From: an uncultured Bacteroidia bacterium
Lineage (GTDB): Bacteria > Bacteroidota > Bacteroidia > Bacteroidales > UBA932
Assembly (NCBI GenBank): GCA_902791945.1
Contig: CADAXR010000001.1
Coordinates: 18,977 to 82,976 of the forward strand
Direction of reading: 5' to 3'
Length of the DNA: 64,000 nt
The position numbers and the translations under genes are program-made. This document shows, in pieces, positions 27,244-36,527 of this stretch (its first letter is position 1; each line of letters starts with the position of its first letter). The notes below the pieces were generated by a model. It had not been told where the DNA came from. It was given only the letters and a program-made list of their open reading frames with translations, and did no database searches.

Positions 27244-28749
27244 ATGAAAAGGACATTATACATATCGGTAATCCTGCTTATTGCGGCGTCCTGCTCCCTT
27301 AAGGAGCCTGGGAATCTTTTCGTGTCTCCTGACTTTGTCAAGACGCTCCAGCAGGCTGATGCGTGCGTAACCGCGACATACACTCCGCTCAAGACTATCT
27401 ACGCCCTCGAGTTCGGCATTGCCACCGAGGGATGTACGGATCTGTTCCATATCCAGTCTGGTACCCAGGATGCCCAAATGGATGTTTCCCCGGCTAACGC
27501 CAGGTTCGGGAACACTGTCTGGGAGTATGCTTACGCCGGAGTGCGTAACGCCAACTTTGCACTTTGGGCAATGGATAATTCTGGCCTCAGCGATGAGGAT
27601 CTGGCGCCCCTGAGGGCGGAGACCCTTGCTATGAGGGCCTACTGGTATTATCTCCTTACCAGCTTTTTCGGTGATGTCCCGTACTATGAGGAATATGTCG
27701 GTGACCGTCCGACGCTGGACAGGGTGCGGCATCTTCCGAGACAGGACGCCGTGCAGACACGCAGCATCCTCATCAGCCAGCTGGAGGAAGCAGTGAAGGA
27801 TATGCCAGCTCAGCGTGCTTACGACCTTAAACTGCAGCGCGCCGGCTGGGCGTTCACCGAGATGCTTATTGCTAAAATGGCGATGTGGAATGCCTGTAAG
27901 GATCCGGATAATGCATCTTCCTGGTGGGCTAAGGCGATAACGGCCCTCGAAGCACTGGAAGAGGTTTACGGTGATTTAACGGAGGAGTCATATCCCCTGA
28001 ACGATGTGTCTTTCCGTATCAAGAACACTCCGGAGAGCATCTTCGAAATCCAGCACACCTATACCCCCGGCGGCCTGCAGTATTCGGCCAATTATGGTGC
28101 CGTGTTGATGCCCTATCCACAGAAAAAGGATGAGGCGACAGGAAAATGTACTTTCAACGGTATCGAAGTGCCTGAACTCGGAACCGAGTGTATAGTCTGG
28201 CAGCCGATGCGTCCCAATGCTTACCTCCACAACGGACTCTTCGTAAAGGGCAGTTCCGACCGCAGGGTTGGCTGGGCGATTGTCTACAGTTGGAACGGTA
28301 AGGATTTCAGCCGCAGCTGGCCCGGTCCCAAATTCTGGTGCTACAACATGGTCAACACCAGTGACAGCAACAATTATCCGATATTCCGGTATGCTGATGC
28401 CGTGTTGATGCTGGCTGAGTGCTACAACGCCTCTGGAGCGCCTGAAAAAGCTATCGAGCATCTCAATAAGGTCAAGACCCGTGCGGGTTTGGCCCCATTC
28501 TCCAATTATACCACACCGGACAGGCTTCTGGATGAGATTCAGATGGAGCGGGGCAGGGAGCTTCTCGGAGAATTCCAGCGCAAATTCGACCTTGTCCGCT
28601 GGGGTGTCTGGTTCAAGAGGACTTATGAATTCACTGACTATCAGGCTCTAAAGAACAATATCCGTCCCTGCCACGAATATTATCCCATACCTGATACGGA
28701 AGTCGCACTCTCTGAGGGCGCCCTGGACAATAAAGCCTACGAGCAATGA
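27244..28749 (+). CDS. SusD/RagB-family surface glycan-binding lipoprotein
   Basis: A lipoprotein of 501 residues (ILLIAASCSLKEP) that caps the SusC channel and captures substrate. Family features are the N-terminal helical TPR scaffold (FGNTVWEYAYAGVRNANFAL, AETLAMRAYWYYLLTSFFGD) and the C-terminal conserved block (EIQMERGRELLGEFQRKFDL, then HEYYPIPDTEVAL). The stop overlaps the start of the next gene by ATGA, so translation is coupled. Ligand specificity cannot be read from the sequence. Confidence 0.95.
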   Translation: MKRTLYISVILLIAASCSLKEPGNLFVSPDFVKTLQQADACVTATYTPLKTIYALEFGIATEGCTDLFHIQSGTQDAQMDVSPANARFGNTVWEYAYAGVRNANFALWAMDNSGLSDEDLAPLRAETLAMRAYWYYLLTSFFGDVPYYEEYVGDRPTLDRVRHLPRQDAVQTRSILISQLEEAVKDMPAQRAYDLKLQRAGWAFTEMLIAKMAMWNACKDPDNASSWWAKAITALEALEEVYGDLTEESYPLNDVSFRIKNTPESIFEIQHTYTPGGLQYSANYGAVLMPYPQKKDEATGKCTFNGIEVPELGTECIVWQPMRPNAYLHNGLFVKGSSDRRVGWAIVYSWNGKDFSRSWPGPKFWCYNMVNTSDSNNYPIFRYADAVLMLAECYNASGAPEKAIEHLNKVKTRAGLAPFSNYTTPDRLLDEIQMERGRELLGEFQRKFDLVRWGVWFKRTYEFTDYQALKNNIRPCHEYYPIPDTEVALSEGALDNKAYEQ

Positions 28750-31193
28750 GAAGGATACTGATAATGGCGGCGCTGCTGCTTGCTGCCGTCTCCTGCAAGG
28801 ACAAATTCGAGTTCTCCCGTCCGCTTTCCCTTCAAAGTGAAAGGATATTCCTGGAGGCCGCCGAGGGAAGTACCCCTGTCATTGTCTATGCCAATGGCTC
28901 CTGGACGGCTTCGCTCATTGAAGGCGCCGGATGGGCCCGCATCGAAAACACTTCCGGCAGCGGACTTGGCGAAGTGAAATTCTACTATGATGCCAATGAA
29001 GGACTCTCCCGCAAGGCCGTCATAGAAATATCATCTGCCGGTGAAAGGTGCAGTGTGGCGATGATCCAGAAAGCCGGATTCGGCGACATACAACTTTCGT
29101 TCGCCGCCGCTTCGGCAGACCTTCCTAGAAATGCCGCTACCGGCTCCATACCGTTTACTACAAACCTTCCTTCATCCGAACTCGGCAAAATAGAGATCAG
29201 CGCTGTGACAGAGGAGGGCACCCCAGTGACCTGGCTGAGCGGGCTTGCCGTCATGGACGGCGAGGTGTCCGTCGGAGTGTCGGCACTGGAGGGGACAGAG
29301 CGTGTCGCGGTCGTCACGCTCTCCTACCTTGACGCGATGGAAGAGTCTTTCCGCTCGTCCATAAAGCTCACTCAGAAGGATGAAGCTCCCTATCTGAGTT
29401 TCTCCGAAGATGTCGTCGGAGCGCGATATTCATCTCTCGCGGCTTCGGTTTCACTGCCATTTACAACCAACCTTGTCCCGTATCTCGGAGCCATTGCTTC
29501 AAGGGCGGAATCTTCCGCTTCGTGGGCGAGGGTCAGCCTTCCGGGGGACGGGACTCAGGCTTTTGTTGTAGAGATGGACGAAAACGAAGATCTGGCCGAG
29601 CGCAGCGCCACTTTGAGCTTCCCGTTTACCGATGCCTCAGGTGTCACTGCGACATTTGAGTACCAGCTGACACAGAAAGGCAAGGTCCGTCGCCTTAGTT
29701 TCGATGATCTCAAGGCCCTTGTGACAGGGGAGGAATACTATTTTGTGGGTGATGGCGCAATAGAGTGTATCGCCATCTCCGATATGGATTCCCCCAATAT
29801 GGAAACTGCTCCAAATACCGATGCCGCCACCCTCGATGGAACACTGAACGGCAGGACCGGCTATATCCAGAGCGTTGACGGCACTTCCGGATTCCGGCTT
29901 CTCTTCGCGACGCGTCAGGACAATGTCCTTCATAGGGGAGATAAAGTCATGCTTGATCTTAGTGGCACGACAATCCGGAGGGAAAGCAATCCCGAGCGTT
30001 ATACCATTGAGGATGTGACGTCCGAAGCTGTAGCGGTTGAAGGCGGCGTGGATCCCGAGCCGCGCGAAAAAACCCTGTCGGCTCTTGAAGATTCCGATAT
30101 CTACACCTTGGTGAAGGTAACGGGCCTGGAGATGAGTTTCAAGCATGGAGCATACACCAACTGCCACGACGGATATTCCCTTGTGGTAAGTGCGCTCAAC
30201 CCTGCCGGCAAGAAGACCAATGAGTCGGGCTCTTCCAGCTCTCCGCAGAAGTTTGACACCACTCCCTGCAGTATGATAGATGCTTCCGGCAATGAGATCA
30301 ATCTCCTGATAAACAACGCCGTGACCTGGCGCCGTTATGGAAACGGCGTGCCGCAGGGCACCTGCTCCGTGACCGGTATCCTGGTCCACACGGAACTGGC
30401 GCGCTGGGCCCGCGGTGGAGACATCGGCCGGTACCAGCTACGCCCTTTGGCGGAGGAAGATATCGTGGCGACTGGAGAGCGCTTCTCAAGGGAGATAGTC
30501 TCCTGGCACAAGGGGTGGGACGGTACCCAGATCAACGGGGCCGATGCGATAACTTCCGGCCTTCACGGGGAAGGCGTTATCTCCAGCAATATGGAAAGCG
30601 TGGCGACCATACAGACTGCGGTGAATTTCAATTCGCTGACCAACTACAACGCTTCTCCTGCCACTGACGGGTACTACAAGGGGCAGGTCTCCAACGGCGC
30701 CCTTGCTTTCAAGAAGACCGGAGGCTATTTCTGGGCCTCATCGGATATATCAGACATGGGCGCTGCCCCGTGGTTCTGCATCAAGTTCTCCACGGCGGGA
30801 CTTTCGGGTAGCAATCTCAGCTTTATCTGGAGCGCTGCACAAGGTTCAAGCCGCGGTGCAACCGACGATATCCAGGGACCCACCCAGTACAAGGTGGAGT
30901 ATTCCACCGATGGCACGTCGTTCACTGCAATAGATCATATCTATGCGATGCATCCCATTGTGACGTGGTCAAGCGCAGTTATCGGCGGCTTCTCCGTCCC
31001 TGGACTTCATCAGTATGTGACGACTCTCCCGGCATCGCTGCTGGGACAACCCAATGTCTGGGTGAGAGTCCGGGCCGCATCGAACGTTTCGCTCGATGAT
31101 GATTACCTGACGCCTGAAGGAGGAACCATCAAAAACTACTCTTCAGTCTACACTATGGTGCGTTTCGGCGAGCTCACCATACAATATAATTAA
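28746..31193 (+). CDS. BACON-repeat and DUF5689 surface lipoprotein
   Basis: A lipoprotein of 815 residues (LLAAVSCKDKFEFS), in the place usually held by SusE-type binding proteins. About three BACON-like beta-sandwich modules occupy residues 20-310, each ending in a VTL..KG or TQKG-type strand (SVAMIQKAGFGD, SIKLTQKDEAP, YQLTQKGKVRR). A DUF5689 OB-like region (about 315-575, TGYIQSVDGTSGFRLLF, then YRLRPL-like end) follows, with a jelly-roll-type C-terminal domain (SATQGSSRG region to the end). It has no catalytic motif. It is paralogous in its second half to the next two genes. Probable ligand capture at the cell surface. Confidence 0.75.
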   Translation: MRRILIMAALLLAAVSCKDKFEFSRPLSLQSERIFLEAAEGSTPVIVYANGSWTASLIEGAGWARIENTSGSGLGEVKFYYDANEGLSRKAVIEISSAGERCSVAMIQKAGFGDIQLSFAAASADLPRNAATGSIPFTTNLPSSELGKIEISAVTEEGTPVTWLSGLAVMDGEVSVGVSALEGTERVAVVTLSYLDAMEESFRSSIKLTQKDEAPYLSFSEDVVGARYSSLAASVSLPFTTNLVPYLGAIASRAESSASWARVSLPGDGTQAFVVEMDENEDLAERSATLSFPFTDASGVTATFEYQLTQKGKVRRLSFDDLKALVTGEEYYFVGDGAIECIAISDMDSPNMETAPNTDAATLDGTLNGRTGYIQSVDGTSGFRLLFATRQDNVLHRGDKVMLDLSGTTIRRESNPERYTIEDVTSEAVAVEGGVDPEPREKTLSALEDSDIYTLVKVTGLEMSFKHGAYTNCHDGYSLVVSALNPAGKKTNESGSSSSPQKFDTTPCSMIDASGNEINLLINNAVTWRRYGNGVPQGTCSVTGILVHTELARWARGGDIGRYQLRPLAEEDIVATGERFSREIVSWHKGWDGTQINGADAITSGLHGEGVISSNMESVATIQTAVNFNSLTNYNASPATDGYYKGQVSNGALAFKKTGGYFWASSDISDMGAAPWFCIKFSTAGLSGSNLSFIWSAAQGSSRGATDDIQGPTQYKVEYSTDGTSFTAIDHIYAMHPIVTWSSAVIGGFSVPGLHQYVTTLPASLLGQPNVWVRVRAASNVSLDDDYLTPEGGTIKNYSSVYTMVRFGELTIQYN

Positions 31194-31198
31194 GGCGT

Positions 31199-33376
31199 AT
31201 GAAAAAGACAGCCATATTACTGATTTCTGTTCTTGCAGCAATCTCCTGTAAATACGACGAGGCTCGCCTGACGGCTCCGGTCGAACTTGGAGCCGTGCCG
31301 GTGACAGTGAACATGCCCACATCAGGAGGGGATGTGGACATACCTTTCTATGCCAACCTTCAGGGAACGATCTCCCTCCTTGACGACAGCCCATGGGCAA
31401 CGCTGGGTTCAACGTCTTTTTCCGGTGACGGTTCGCTAAGGGTGAGCGTCGCTGCTAACGACGGGATCAGGCGTTATGCAAGGGTCCTGTTCAGCGCCGA
31501 TAATGTTGCAAGGCGTGACACTGTCACGATCCGTCAGGACGGTATTACGGACACCCTCACTGTGAGCTCCACCAGCGTTATCGTCTATAACAGGATGGGG
31601 GACACCTCCATCCCTGCGTCGATGACTCTTGACCCGTCTTCAGTCAAGGCCACCGTGCGTTATCTTGACACTTCTGGCTCTTCCTGGGTAAAGGCTTGCA
31701 GTGTCAGGAACAATGCTGTGATTGTGAGGACGGACGATAATCCGAGCGAAACCGATGTAAGGAGTGCAGTGCTCACCCTTTCCTGGACCAACGGCTGGGC
31801 CCAGAAAATTCACCGCAACATCAACCTGACCCAGGCGACGAGTGCTGCTTCCGGCAACCTCGTTGGGATCCCGACGAGTTTTGAGCAGGTTAGGGCGATG
31901 GCTGCGGCCGAGCCACAGGTGATTCAGGACAATATCTACCTCGAGGGCTATATCGTGAGTGACCGTGCTTCAGGCAACGTGGCAGAGAATCCCCAGCGTA
32001 CGTCCACGTCGATAGATTATACAGTAACAGAAAAGAGTGCGGTGTTCGAGAGCCTTGACGGAAAGTATGGATTCCTTATGGAGACCATCAGCAAGGATGA
32101 TAATGTTTTCGAGCCGTTCAGCAAGGTGACGCTCCTTCTTTCCGGCGCTCAGCTCAGAAAAATATCTTCCCCGGACAGGTATATCATCTCCAATGTCCGT
32201 TCTTCGATGGTGGCTTCATCAGTCGTGGTGGGAGAGGACGGTATCCCTTCCAAAATAATGCATATCTCCAATCTCAAGGATGACGACATCTACACAAGGG
32301 TGACTCTCGCCGACTGTGAATTCCCCATACGCAAAGGCGGTCTTTCTCCTCTGAATGAAGGATATACGCGGACTCTGAACGTCGACCGCGTAACCAAGTC
32401 CGCTTCCCTTGTCAGGGACAGTGAGGGCAATTCGATCTATCTTTACACCAACACCACATGTCCTTATCGCCGTGACGGCCGTAAGATAGGGAACGGTAGC
32501 GGTCCCGTCAGTGGCATAGTTGTGAGCGAGGAATATGAAAGCTTCCGGGAAGTCGGAAGATATCAGCTCAGACACCAGCGGTGGGAGGATCTCGGTTTTG
32601 CATCCGATGTTTCCGACGGCTTCTCATCACTGCTTTGCGAATGGCGCTATCTCCGCCAGGGGAACGCCGACCACAGCTGGAGCGCGACCGCCGGAAGCGG
32701 CACTATGACACACACATACACACTGGCTTCTCCCAATCCTACATACAACACATGGTGTTATCCCTGCTATGACCAGAGTTATCTCGGCCCTGTGTACAAG
32801 AGCTGCACGAATGAAAACGGTTTTGGTATCACACTGGAAGACGGCACCGACTATGCTTCTTCCTACACGGGAAGCGTCGAGAAGGGACAGCTCCTTGTCG
32901 GCGCCGGATGGCCGATGGCATGGATGAAGGAGACCTGGATCAGCAATTCCGGACAGTTCTATTCATGGGAATTGCATTTCTCGACGAAAAATATCACTAC
33001 TGATGTCCTTTCCCTTCAGATATCGACCCTCAACGCCTCCCAGGAGGGGAAGAGCCCGGTCCACTGGAAGGTTGAATGGGCACCGTCCAATGATTCCGGA
33101 GCCCAGTGGGCCACCGTGGCCACTTACAGCGTCCCCGATGTGGTCCTGTGGTCGCTGACCCAGCCCTGGCAGAGCGCGGGCTACAAACCCGTCAATATTC
33201 AGCTGCCGCTGGAGATGCTAGGCCTTGATGACGTCTATATTCGCCTGACCCCGGCGGACACAGCCGGCAATACCCCACAGGGCTACTGTGACACCAAGTT
33301 TGTCAACGGCAGCGCCGGCTCGACTTCCAAGGCCAACAATGCCCTGAACTATGTAGCCGTAAGATACAATAAGTAA
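31199..33376 (+). CDS. DUF5689 lipoprotein, second paralogue
   Basis: A lipoprotein of 725 residues (VLAAISCKYDEA). Two BACON-like modules come first (VSVAANDGIRRYARVLF, TVTIRQDG). A DUF5689 region with YLEGYIVSDRASGNVAENPQ and KYGFLMETISKDDN follows, then a C-terminal jelly-roll-like domain (FSTKNITTDVLSLQIS). The phrase IYTRVTLADCEF matches IYTLVKVTGLEM in the upstream gene and LYTWVSIPESEF in the downstream one, showing common ancestry. DUF5689 proteins of Bacteroidota are often beside extracellular EEP nucleases or phosphatases, as here. The next gene starts at its stop codon. Confidence 0.72.
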   Translation: MKKTAILLISVLAAISCKYDEARLTAPVELGAVPVTVNMPTSGGDVDIPFYANLQGTISLLDDSPWATLGSTSFSGDGSLRVSVAANDGIRRYARVLFSADNVARRDTVTIRQDGITDTLTVSSTSVIVYNRMGDTSIPASMTLDPSSVKATVRYLDTSGSSWVKACSVRNNAVIVRTDDNPSETDVRSAVLTLSWTNGWAQKIHRNINLTQATSAASGNLVGIPTSFEQVRAMAAAEPQVIQDNIYLEGYIVSDRASGNVAENPQRTSTSIDYTVTEKSAVFESLDGKYGFLMETISKDDNVFEPFSKVTLLLSGAQLRKISSPDRYIISNVRSSMVASSVVVGEDGIPSKIMHISNLKDDDIYTRVTLADCEFPIRKGGLSPLNEGYTRTLNVDRVTKSASLVRDSEGNSIYLYTNTTCPYRRDGRKIGNGSGPVSGIVVSEEYESFREVGRYQLRHQRWEDLGFASDVSDGFSSLLCEWRYLRQGNADHSWSATAGSGTMTHTYTLASPNPTYNTWCYPCYDQSYLGPVYKSCTNENGFGITLEDGTDYASSYTGSVEKGQLLVGAGWPMAWMKETWISNSGQFYSWELHFSTKNITTDVLSLQISTLNASQEGKSPVHWKVEWAPSNDSGAQWATVATYSVPDVVLWSLTQPWQSAGYKPVNIQLPLEMLGLDDVYIRLTPADTAGNTPQGYCDTKFVNGSAGSTSKANNALNYVAVRYNK

Positions 33377-34800
33377 TGCTTGCAGCACTTCTCATATCGG
33401 CAATTCTGGAAGGAATCGTGATTTCCTCTCCCGCCCATCCGAATCTGGACGATGCAGTACAGTCCAATTACCGCAGCGTGTCATTCACGCAGAATGGCCG
33501 GACTGCCTACATCGAAGTGCAGGACGGGGACAGGTGGCGTGGAGTAAAACTTGTTTTCCAGCACCTTGATCCCGAAGCCCGTAAACTGGAGCGTTATTCA
33601 AAGGTAAAAATAGATATATCCGGGGCCGTCGTGGAAGAAGGAGGACGAGTGGTACGGGAAATCCCCAACGGGGCCGTAATTTCGGTGACGCCAGGGACAA
33701 AAGACGATGTCCCGGAAAAGGTCCGTCGCGTCGGCGAACTTACGGAGGACGACCTTTACACCTGGGTTAGCATCCCTGAGAGTGAATTCGTGTTCAAAGA
33801 CGGGTCCTATTGTGACATCCTGGAATCTTATGCCGGGATGATGGGGACTTGGCAGACCCTTATGACAGACAGCGCTGGATCACCGTTCTATGCCGTTTTC
33901 AACACCAGGGTGCGCTGGAGAAGGACAGGTAGCGGCGTCCCCTGCGGTAGCGGCACCGTCTCAGGCATCCTGGTCAAATCCGACCTCGTCCGTTATGGCC
34001 GTACTCACATTCCTCAGATACGCGTCCTCGAGGAAGAAGACTTCTGTCTGGAGCGGGACGGCAAGTCGTCATTCTCCACCATCTGCGAGTGGAACTGGAA
34101 CGACAACGCCGATTCTTTCAGAACGACGGAAGGAGATATGCATTATATCAAGAGGCAGAAAGTCCTAGCTGATGAGGGCTCTGGTTATGTATGGACAGAT
34201 TTTGAGGCGTCTACTTACCGTGGAAGGGATTTGAACAACCCTGTGGTGGAGCCGGACAACGGCTATGTCAGGGGGCACCGCGGCCAGGTCCTGAGGGGCT
34301 CGATGCAGGTAAGGACTATGGCGAAGAACTGGTGGGACTGGGGCAGCGACTGTGGCAACGGCCTTATGATACAGTTCTCCACGGAGGGGATTTCAGGGGA
34401 CATCCTTTGCCTTGATTTCAACTTCGGCGCCGGCGACAACAGTGCCTTCAACACCAGGATGTGTCCTGTCTACTGGGGAGTGGAGGTGTCCGTGGATAAC
34501 AAAGTCTTTGCGCTTCTGGACATCCCTCCGATAGTCCTCCGCCCGCTTCCCTGGTGGGAAAAAGACATTGACGGGGTCCACTACGTGACCTCGATGGAAT
34601 GCGGCCTCGGGCTTACGGCCCATCAGGTACGCCTGCCTTCCACTCTTTTCGGCAGAAAAGAAGTGTATGTCCGGATATGCCCGGTCAGCCGGAGGGCGTA
34701 TTCCCTCGCCCTCGAGGGCTCCGACAACTGGAGCCTCCGTCCCAACCAGGAGAACTGGACTTTTATTGAATTCGGCACAATAGCGATACGTTACAGATGA
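33376..34800 (+). CDS. DUF5689 protein, third paralogue, without BACON domains or lipobox
   Basis: A 474-residue protein with a hydrophobic N-terminus (MLAALLISAILEGIVIS) but no lipobox Cys, so probably periplasmic or membrane-tethered instead of a surface lipoprotein. It begins directly with the DUF5689 region (RTAYIEVQDGDRWRGVKLVF) and keeps the C-terminal domain of its two upstream paralogues (IQFSTEGISGDILCLDFNF). It is a shortened copy that may place the same binding module in another compartment. ATGA overlap with the following EEP gene argues for co-production. Confidence 0.65.
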   Translation: MLAALLISAILEGIVISSPAHPNLDDAVQSNYRSVSFTQNGRTAYIEVQDGDRWRGVKLVFQHLDPEARKLERYSKVKIDISGAVVEEGGRVVREIPNGAVISVTPGTKDDVPEKVRRVGELTEDDLYTWVSIPESEFVFKDGSYCDILESYAGMMGTWQTLMTDSAGSPFYAVFNTRVRWRRTGSGVPCGSGTVSGILVKSDLVRYGRTHIPQIRVLEEEDFCLERDGKSSFSTICEWNWNDNADSFRTTEGDMHYIKRQKVLADEGSGYVWTDFEASTYRGRDLNNPVVEPDNGYVRGHRGQVLRGSMQVRTMAKNWWDWGSDCGNGLMIQFSTEGISGDILCLDFNFGAGDNSAFNTRMCPVYWGVEVSVDNKVFALLDIPPIVLRPLPWWEKDIDGVHYVTSMECGLGLTAHQVRLPSTLFGRKEVYVRICPVSRRAYSLALEGSDNWSLRPNQENWTFIEFGTIAIRYR

Positions 34801-36371
34801 CGCTCATTTCTCTTATATTGCAGGTGGCTGTCCTTGTGGCCGCGTGGACTTCCGACGGAGACGCTGTCCGTCTCCGGAGCGGGATGCTCCTGCGTCCCGT
34901 CCAGAAAGACAGCACGACAGTCGGTGTCGAGGCTTCAATGGACAAGGGAAGCAAATGGATGCCTTTCGGAAGCGGCATCCGCATTGGCCAGAAGGTTGCC
35001 GATGGCAGGAACCGTCCAAAGCTCATCCCCCTTAAGGACGGTCGCGTTGCAATGCTTATGCTCTCGCATGGGTACGAATGGGTGTACCGCAGCGTCTCTT
35101 CGGATTTCGGAGGAAGCTGGACGGAGCCGGAACGACTGTTCTATTCTCCCTTCACTGACTATTCGGTCACTGTTCTCCCAAGCGGGAAATGGCTTCTTGT
35201 CAAAAACGGCCGTATAGACCAGCGGCTATGCTATCTGCCGGACGGGTTGTACGCCTATCTGTCGGACGATGAAGGCGCTTCCTGGTATGGCGGGTTGCGG
35301 CTTGACGGACGTATGGATGCCGTGTCTCCGGAGGTTAATGTTCCGGGGAACGGCACCATCTATATCAACTGGAAGTATGCTCCGGAGGACGGCCATGTGG
35401 TAGAAGCCTGCTCAGCCGAGACATCAGAGCTGGAAATCGGACAGAGTACCCTAGATGCCATTAAGGACGCAGCCAGGGTGAAGATCGTAGCCGACAAGAA
35501 TAGCGAAGCACGGGCTGAATATCTTGCGTGGCAGAAACAGATGACGGCTTCGAAATGCTCGTGGTCGTCAGTCCCTATAAGGGTTGGAACATACAATATA
35601 GAATATAAGCACGACGATCCGAAGCGTCCGTCCTGGGAGCAGCGTTTGCCGTACGTAGACTGGGTGGTTCGCCATTACGACTTTGACGTAATCGGAGTTC
35701 AGGAGCCTTTTGAGCCTGAGTATCACGACCTTGAAAAACTGTTTGGGGACGAGTACGATTCCATATTCGCCTCCACCAATCTTGAAAAACCTGATTTCTC
35801 CAATGCCATATTCTGGAAGCGTTCCAGGGTTGAAAAACTTGATGACGGAGTTTTCTGGTACACAGAAAATCCGGGCCAGAAGAAAGGCTTTGGTGGCGAA
35901 AGTTCGCGCCTTTGCATCTGGGCAAAATTCCGTGACAAGAAGACGGGGTGTGTCTTTTTCCATTTCAACTCCCACTACGATTTTATCAGCAATGAGGCGA
36001 TGCTTGTCAGCTCCCGCCTGCTGCTTCAGAAAGTAAGGGAAATCGCCGGGACATATCCGTCATTCTGTACTGGCGACTTTAACTGCTCGGACGGCAATCC
36101 GGCCCTGGACTGGATAGAGAACAGCGGTTTTATGGCCGATGCAAAGAAGAAGGCTGCAAAAGCAGAAAACGCTGAATATTCATCTATGCGGCGCTATGCA
36201 GCCACTGTAGAGAAAAACGGCTACCAGCTGGATCATATATACTTTACAACCGGCAATTCAAAGGTAACATACTGGAAACTGATAATGGACGAGCACGACG
36301 GAATGCGCGGCGGCTCGGACCATATGCCCATATATATAGACTGGATATTATCAAACAAAAACACCAAATAA
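34797..36371 (+). CDS. Sialidase-like propeller fused to endonuclease/exonuclease/phosphatase (EEP) domain
   Basis: An exported 524-residue fusion (signal MTLISLILQVAVLVAAW). Residues about 25-240 form a BNR/sialidase-like propeller (YRSVSSDFGGSWTEPERLF, YLSDDEGASWYGG are Asp-box repeats). Residues about 265-524 form a complete EEP domain: VGTYNIEY, DVIGVQEPF with metal Glu, CTGDFNCSDGNP, and GGSDHMPIYIDW. EEP enzymes cut phosphodiesters or phosphomonoesters in nucleic acids, sphingolipids, inositol phosphates or glycan phosphates. The propeller lacks an obvious sialidase Arg-triad in full, so it may only bind. Both domains together suggest a phosphorylated glycan or glycolipid substrate. Confidence 0.8.
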   Translation: MTLISLILQVAVLVAAWTSDGDAVRLRSGMLLRPVQKDSTTVGVEASMDKGSKWMPFGSGIRIGQKVADGRNRPKLIPLKDGRVAMLMLSHGYEWVYRSVSSDFGGSWTEPERLFYSPFTDYSVTVLPSGKWLLVKNGRIDQRLCYLPDGLYAYLSDDEGASWYGGLRLDGRMDAVSPEVNVPGNGTIYINWKYAPEDGHVVEACSAETSELEIGQSTLDAIKDAARVKIVADKNSEARAEYLAWQKQMTASKCSWSSVPIRVGTYNIEYKHDDPKRPSWEQRLPYVDWVVRHYDFDVIGVQEPFEPEYHDLEKLFGDEYDSIFASTNLEKPDFSNAIFWKRSRVEKLDDGVFWYTENPGQKKGFGGESSRLCIWAKFRDKKTGCVFFHFNSHYDFISNEAMLVSSRLLLQKVREIAGTYPSFCTGDFNCSDGNPALDWIENSGFMADAKKKAAKAENAEYSSMRRYAATVEKNGYQLDHIYFTTGNSKVTYWKLIMDEHDGMRGGSDHMPIYIDWILSNKNTK

Positions 36372-36373
36372 CC

Positions 36374-36508
36374 ATGTTAAAAAAATGCATTTACAATGCT
36401 CCGGACACAAAGAGTATGGACACTATGACGGAAGTCACTTTCTGTCAGAGCGGGAATATCCCCGGAAAACTGGAAGAGGGAGACCTCTTCGACGAAGAAT
36501 TCAATTAA
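36374..36508 (+). CDS. Short acidic-tailed peptide (44 aa) upstream of a GLUG lipoprotein
   Basis: A small ORF, N-terminus MLKKCIYNAPDTKSMDTMTE and acidic end LEEGDLFDEEFN. It starts 3 bases after the EEP stop and ends about 20 bases before the next lipoprotein start. It shares with the other three peptides the Tyr-x-x-Pro pattern near residue 7, a middle Ser/Gln/Gly segment and the acidic aromatic tail, but pairwise identity is low. No signal peptide. Position inside an otherwise gap-free operon supports translation. Confidence 0.55.
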   Translation: MLKKCIYNAPDTKSMDTMTEVTFCQSGNIPGKLEEGDLFDEEFN

Positions 36509-36527
36509 CCGTTAACGTATGCAAGCT

